NCBI GenBank assembly: GCA_947176545.1
Contig: CAMWRB010000032.1
Span: 1-9,518 of the forward strand
Reading direction: 5' to 3'
DNA length: 9,518 nucleotides
From: an uncultured Porphyromonadaceae bacterium
GTDB lineage: Bacteria > Bacteroidota > Bacteroidia > Bacteroidales > Muribaculaceae
Made by a program: the position numbers and the translations under genes
Part shown: positions 6,449 to 9,518 of the stretch, piece after piece
How positions within the stretch are numbered: the stretch's first letter is position 1
How the letters are laid out: each line of letters opens with the position of its first letter
Notes under the pieces: generated by a model
The model's input: the letters and a program-made list of their open reading frames with translations, nothing else
Told to the model about the DNA's origin: nothing
The model's database searches: none

Positions 6449-7276
6449 ATGGCTAAACATATACCCGAACAGATTGCATATTCGGAAGACTTATGTCTGA
6501 TTAACTCTCCGACATTCTTTGACTGTGTGATACACCTGATATGCACCAAAGGAAGTTGCAGTTTCAGATACTACGACCGGCTTTTCACTATGTCAGCAAA
6601 TGACATTGCGGTTATTTCCCGTCCTCAATTGGTCACCGATATAAAACCTGGCGGCGAGTGTGGCTGCGAGTATATTGCCGCTCCAGACAAGTTTCTGCAT
6701 AATCTTTTACCTGCCAACAATTATGCAATTCAGGGATGTGTAAGCCTGTTTGAAAATCCAATTATCAAGGTTACCGACTTGGATGCCGAACGTTTCAGAA
6801 CCGACCTTCACAACATAAGAAACCGCATTGACAACATTGACCACCGCTTCTATCAGGAACTCATGGGAAGTCTTTTGCAGACTATGGTCTATGACCTGTT
6901 TGACTTTCATGCCAAGACAAACGACAATATTCTGACTACTGACCGTGTCGGCTATATTACTTCACAATTTTTTACTATGATAGAGGGAGGCAGACCTAAG
7001 ACGCAGAGAGAAGTGTCTCACTATGCAGAACAACTTCACGTGACTGCGAAGTATCTGTCGGATACGATAAAGCGTGTGACCGGCACAAGCGTGTCGACAC
7101 ATATCAACAATGCTGCTACTGCCATTGCATTGGAATATCTCAAGAACAGCAAGATGTCTGTTTCACAGATTGCTGATGAAATGAATTTCTCATCATTGAG
7201 CTATTTTAGCCGTTTCTGTGTGAAACATATCGGAATGTCTCCGGTGAAATTCCGCACCGCCGGTGCAAAAAAATAA
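6449..7276 (+). CDS. AraC-family transcriptional regulator, likely controls the divergent efflux operon
   Basis: This is a predicted DNA-binding activator or repressor. Residues about 20-110 form a cupin-like sensing domain in the usual N-terminal position, with an unusual Cys-rich patch (GGECGCEY, 68-75). Residues about 110-185 are a helical linker. The C-terminal pair of helix-turn-helix motifs spans about 187-270: REVSHYAEQLHVTAKYLSDTIKRVTG, then SVSQIADEMNFSSLSYFSRFCVKHIGMSPVKFR, which is the family signature. At 275 aa the length is typical. It is transcribed away from the efflux operon, the usual arrangement for a local regulator that senses a pump substrate. The next in-frame Met is residue 48, inside the sensing domain, so the 6449 start is preferred even though the promoter almost touches it. 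The stop codon lies within the terminator stem. Confidence 0.93.
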   Translation: MAKHIPEQIAYSEDLCLINSPTFFDCVIHLICTKGSCSFRYYDRLFTMSANDIAVISRPQLVTDIKPGGECGCEYIAAPDKFLHNLLPANNYAIQGCVSLFENPIIKVTDLDAERFRTDLHNIRNRIDNIDHRFYQELMGSLLQTMVYDLFDFHAKTNDNILTTDRVGYITSQFFTMIEGGRPKTQREVSHYAEQLHVTAKYLSDTIKRVTGTSVSTHINNAATAIALEYLKNSKMSVSQIADEMNFSSLSYFSRFCVKHIGMSPVKFRTAGAKK

Positions 7277-7316
7277 AGTCATGCGCTAACGTTTTCAATT
7301 AGGCATGACTTTATTT
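7271..7316. terminator. Bidirectional intrinsic terminator
   Basis: AAATAAAGTCATGC (7271-7284) and GCATGACTTTATTT (7303-7316) form a perfect 14-bp stem around an 18-nt loop. Its A/T-rich outer arms give a U-rich 3' side on both strands. It separates the AraC-family gene from the convergent aldo/keto reductase. The regulator's TAA (7274-7276) is embedded in the stem. Confidence 0.88.
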
Positions 7317-7329
7317 AATCATATCCGGG

Positions 7330-8169
7330 TTATCTCCAGCCCATGAACATCTTGACTACCTCCGGGTCATGATGGTCGAAGAAAAGACTCTTACCGGTGT
7401 CCAGTCTTGCGATTTCTTCCATATCCTCGTCGCTGAGTGTGAAGTCCATAATATCAATGTTCTGCTCCATGCGTTCGATATGAACTGATTTGGGAATAAT
7501 TATCACACCACGCTGCACAAGCCAGCGGAGAGCAACCTGGGCCACACTCTTCCCGTATTTCTTACCGATATTTTCAAGCACCGGATTGGTAAAGAAATTA
7601 TTACGACCCTCCGCAAGCGGTCCCCATGACATAATCCGGCATCCGAGTTCCTCCATATATTTCTGAGCCTCTATTTGCTGGTCGAACACGTGGGTCTCGA
7701 CCTGATTTACCATAGGTGGAATCTCCACGTTGTTGGCAAGGTCTATGAGGTGGTCGGGATAGAAGTTGCTGACACCGATTGCACGGAGTTTGCCCTCCTT
7801 GTAGGCTTCTTCGAGAGCACGATACGCTCCATAACGGTCGCAGAAAGGCTGGTGAAGCAGCATCAGGTCGATATAGTCGGTACCGAGCTTACGGAGACTT
7901 TCGTCAATCGAAGCCTTAGCCTTCTCATATCCATAGTTTGAAATCCAAACTTTTGAGACGATGAATAATTCATCACGGGGAATACCGCTTTTTGCGATTG
8001 CTGCCCCAACACCTTCTTCGTTATGATATGCCTGAGCTGTGTCTATCATACGATAACCTACCTTAAGGGCATCGCTCACACAACGCTCACATTCTGCCGG
8101 GTCCACCTGATAGACTCCGTAGCCAATCTGCGGCATTTCAACGCCGTTGCTTAATTTCACTGTTTCCAT
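7330..8169 (-). CDS. Aldo/keto reductase (AKR superfamily, 2,5-diketogluconate-reductase-like)
   Basis: This is a predicted cytoplasmic NAD(P)H-dependent reductase of aldehydes or ketones with the AKR (beta/alpha)8 barrel. The catalytic tetrad is intact: Asp43 and Tyr48 in DTAQAYHNEEGVG, Lys73 in SKVW and His106 in LLHQPF. The signatures GVSNFYPDHL (132-141), VNQVETH (154-160) and the cofactor-binding IPKSVHIERMEQN (225-237) are all present. The length of 279 aa is normal. An in-frame ATG 48 nt upstream exists, but the extra residues (MAGRSWNGEI...) do not fit the family and overlap a small upstream ORF. I therefore use METVKLSNG, which has a purine-rich stretch (AAAGAAAG) before it. It is the last gene of the operon with the RibD-like reductase and a 46-aa protein. 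The physiological substrate is unknown. Confidence 0.93.
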   Translation of the reverse strand: METVKLSNGVEMPQIGYGVYQVDPAECERCVSDALKVGYRMIDTAQAYHNEEGVGAAIAKSGIPRDELFIVSKVWISNYGYEKAKASIDESLRKLGTDYIDLMLLHQPFCDRYGAYRALEEAYKEGKLRAIGVSNFYPDHLIDLANNVEIPPMVNQVETHVFDQQIEAQKYMEELGCRIMSWGPLAEGRNNFFTNPVLENIGKKYGKSVAQVALRWLVQRGVIIIPKSVHIERMEQNIDIMDFTLSDEDMEEIARLDTGKSLFFDHHDPEVVKMFMGWR

Positions 8170-8186
8170 ATTATTTCTTTCTTTTA

Positions 8187-8327
8187 TTATTTCTCCATTC
8201 CAAGACCTTCCAGCCAACGCTCCACACTTTTCTGTGTTGCAGCCTGATTCTCCTGAGCAACCTTGCCCTGAACGGCAAATGCGAACAACAGCGGTTTTAG
8301 CAGCTTTTTCATTAACATGATATTCAT
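8187..8327 (-). CDS. Small 46-aa protein with hydrophobic N-terminus, between the two reductase genes
   Basis: This ORF is too short for most gene finders. It starts MNIMLMKKLLKPLLFAFAVQ, which is a basic stretch then a hydrophobic stretch like an export signal, and continues with QENQAATQKSVERWLEGLGMEK, an amphipathic helical tail. Its ATG overlaps the TGA of the RibD-like reductase as ATGA, and it stops 17 nt before the aldo/keto reductase ATG, so it sits exactly as an operon member should. The peptide looks like real coding sequence. Internal starts at Met4 or Met6 would also work. It may be a genuine small exported or membrane-associated protein, or the 5' remnant of a larger secreted protein whose remainder was deleted. 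The abrupt end after a normal-looking N-terminus makes the second option plausible. Confidence 0.6.
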   Translation of the reverse strand: MNIMLMKKLLKPLLFAFAVQGKVAQENQAATQKSVERWLEGLGMEK

Positions 8328-9004
8328 GAATGAATTATATTATATCTTGCCCATATCACTCCATTAGGTAATGCCTTAACTTCTTTGAAATTCAACTTCA
8401 CGGGCATAAATCTTTCGTCATCATTGATAGTATCGAAAAGAGCCGGTTGACCGATTCTCCCATCAATTCCGGGAGCAATCATCGCGCTCAATTCATCAAT
8501 AAGGCCGGCAGAAAGGAATGCACCATTGATTTTACCCCCTCCTACAACTGCAAGTCGTTTTACACCAAATTCTTTTTGAAGAATCTCCATTGCTCTTGGA
8601 AGGTCTACACAATCCTTACCGACAGCAATATATGAAATGCCCTTTTTCTCCAGATACGCAAGATATTCGGGAGAAGCCTGTTCACTGACTATGCACAGGC
8701 GACCGGTATTGTCTGTATCGTTCCAAAGAAGTACACCACGGGTATCAACCGATATGCTGTACATATCCGTCTTATTGGCGACATACCATTTTTCCGAATA
8801 GATACCTCCGGGATTAATAGGTTTAAATTCATCAAATCCGCAATAGTGGAGTTGATAGGAATTCTTACCCTCAACATGAGAAGGACAATCAAGAGACGCG
8901 AGCGCGTCATAATATTCATCCCCACTGATTTTATCAACCATGTCACAAGCTACCCGCCCATCTACCGACTGCATCATGTGGCATACAATATAAGGTCTGT
9001 TCAT
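8324..9004 (-). CDS. RibD C-terminal / dihydrofolate-reductase-like NADPH reductase
   Basis: This is a predicted cytoplasmic NADPH-dependent reductase with the DHFR fold found in the C-terminal domain of RibD. The N-terminus MNRPYIVCHMMQSVDGRV (1-18) holds the typical substrate-side strand and SVDG motif. VKRLAVVGGGKINGAFLSAGLIDEL (about 148-172) is the cofactor-binding glycine motif followed by the conserved helix. The deaminase domain of full RibD is absent, so it is probably not the housekeeping riboflavin enzyme but one of the stand-alone 'dihydrofolate reductase family' proteins. I take the start at 9004 rather than an in-frame ATG 45 nt upstream, because the promoter -7 element (9030-9038) lies between them and the extra residues are hydrophobic noise. 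It is the first gene of a three-gene operon. Confidence 0.88.
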   Translation of the reverse strand: MNRPYIVCHMMQSVDGRVACDMVDKISGDEYYDALASLDCPSHVEGKNSYQLHYCGFDEFKPINPGGIYSEKWYVANKTDMYSISVDTRGVLLWNDTDNTGRLCIVSEQASPEYLAYLEKKGISYIAVGKDCVDLPRAMEILQKEFGVKRLAVVGGGKINGAFLSAGLIDELSAMIAPGIDGRIGQPALFDTINDDERFMPVKLNFKEVKALPNGVIWARYNIIHS

Positions 9005-9029
9005 AATTAACCGCTCTTTAATTAATACT

Positions 9030-9038
9030 ACAAAGATA
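9030..9038 (-). promoter_or_regulatory. -7 element of the reductase operon promoter
   Basis: On the minus strand TATCTTTGT (9038-9030) matches TAnnTTTGY exactly. It would start transcription near 9025, about 20 nt before the ATG at 9004, and this decides the start codon of the RibD-like gene. A clear -33 TTTG is not present at the expected distance. Confidence 0.55.
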
Positions 9039-9162
9039 ACGCCATACAATAGATTATGATTTTCACAAACAGAGGCAATTCTTTCATTATTTTACCTTTT
9101 GAAAACATAAAAAGTAGAATTATGTATTTCACCTCAAGATTTGTTATTTGCGACTAATGTTT

Positions 9163-9391
9163 TTAATTTACCATTGTCACTTCATATTTCACTTGTCGTT
9201 CGCATTTAGTACATATAGTCATCTTTTCCTGCTGTTCCACACATTTTTTCCCAAGTGCGTATCGGTGAATGAAAATATTAGATTAACGGATTGGCAAGTA
9301 ACTCATCAAAATTATATCTTGTATCTCGCTGCTGATATGGACGAGTCATAAAATCACATTCAGCCCTTTGATTAAATATAATATTTTTCAT
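9163..9391 (-). pseudogene. Possible decayed small gene (two short frames)
   Basis: On the minus strand a 37-codon frame (9391-9278) reads MKNIIFNQRAECDF then MTRPYQQRDTRYNFDELL and ends at TAA. Shifting frame at that stop, reading continues open for 39 codons to a TAA at 9163-9165, ending KMTICTKCERQVKYEVTMVN, with a CxxC pair. Together they could be a protein of about 75 aa broken by a frameshift, or two unrelated chance frames. I recognise no family. A TAAATTTG string (9429-9422) lies about 30 bp upstream as a possible -7 element. Confidence 0.2.
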
Positions 9392-9425
9392 ACCACAGTC
9401 GTAATAGATTGCAATGATAATCAAA

Positions 9426-9488
9426 TTTATCCAATAAATTCACTGTACTGGATAAAATAACATGTATCTCATCCATTTACCATGTTAT
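9426..9488. repeat. Two abutting inverted repeats
   Basis: TTTATCCA (9426-9433) and TGGATAAA (9449-9456) form one perfect 8-bp inverted repeat with a 15-nt centre. The very next base starts a second: ATAACATG (9457-9464) with CATGTTAT (9481-9488), 16-nt centre. Neither is followed by a U-tract. They could be protein-binding sites with half-sites about two helical turns apart, or paired hairpins. Confidence 0.4.
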
Positions 9489-9518
9489 AAATAGTGATTT
9501 TTTAATTGAGTCACATAA

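Larger units (their letters stand above)
9050..9518. other. AT-rich tail of the window without a confident gene
   Basis: About 470 bases hold no gene I can assign. On the plus strand a 67-codon frame (9148-9351) needs a TTG start and is dominated by F, H, L and S, so I do not accept it. On the minus strand short frames at 9278-9391 and 9163-9222 look slightly more protein-like and are listed separately. Two inverted repeats lie near the end (9426-9488). Confidence 0.5.

Noticed and set aside
8170..8217. 16-residue N-terminal extension of the aldo/keto reductase
   Set aside because: It does not fit the family N-terminus and overlaps the 46-aa ORF; the inner ATG has a better ribosome-binding context.
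9005..9049. 15-residue N-terminal extension of the RibD-like reductase (MYGVIFVVLIKERLI)
   Set aside because: It would start upstream of the predicted transcription start, and the family's N-terminus begins at the inner Met (MNRPYIVCHM).
9148..9351. 67-codon plus-strand frame in the right-hand spacer
   Set aside because: It needs a TTG start, has no promoter or ribosome site, and its first half is almost only F, H, L, S and Y, typical of translated AT-rich non-coding DNA.

Overview
The window looks like chromosomal DNA of a Bacteroidota bacterium, most likely of the order Bacteroidales. It has moderate to low GC and AT-rich spacers. Several gene starts are preceded by the Bacteroides-type -7 element TAnnTTTGY rather than a TATAAT box, and Shine-Dalgarno sites are mostly weak. 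The outer-membrane factor / HlyD / MFS operon beside an AraC regulator is also a typical layout there. I see no rRNA, tRNA, CRISPR array or insertion sequence.

Left part (1-1990): an unrecognised 279-aa protein on the minus strand, behind a clear promoter and a possible 26-codon upstream reading frame. Divergent from it is a 173-aa left-handed beta-helix (hexapeptide) O-acetyltransferase on the plus strand. A strong hairpin at 1939-1985 separates this gene from the convergent efflux operon.

Centre (2021-7316): a tripartite drug-efflux operon on the minus strand, transcribed TolC-type outer-membrane factor, then HlyD/EmrA-type periplasmic adaptor, then 14-helix MFS pump. The first two genes overlap by ATGA and the next two are one base apart, so the three proteins are probably made in a coupled way. 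The operon has a leader of about 190 nt holding hairpins and an unlisted 34-codon reading frame (6038-6142). This resembles translational attenuation as known for some resistance genes and is the most interesting signal here. An AraC-family regulator is divergent and probably controls the operon. Its own -7 element lies so close to its ATG that the mRNA may be leaderless. The 300-bp control region holds several inverted repeats.

Right part (7271-9518): a hairpin terminator, then a minus-strand operon transcribed RibD-C/DHFR-like reductase, a 46-aa small protein with a hydrophobic N-terminus (ATGA overlap with the reductase), and an aldo/keto reductase. The last ~500 bases are AT-rich, with no confident gene, two abutting inverted repeats (9426-9488) and faint traces of short or decayed coding sequence on the minus strand.
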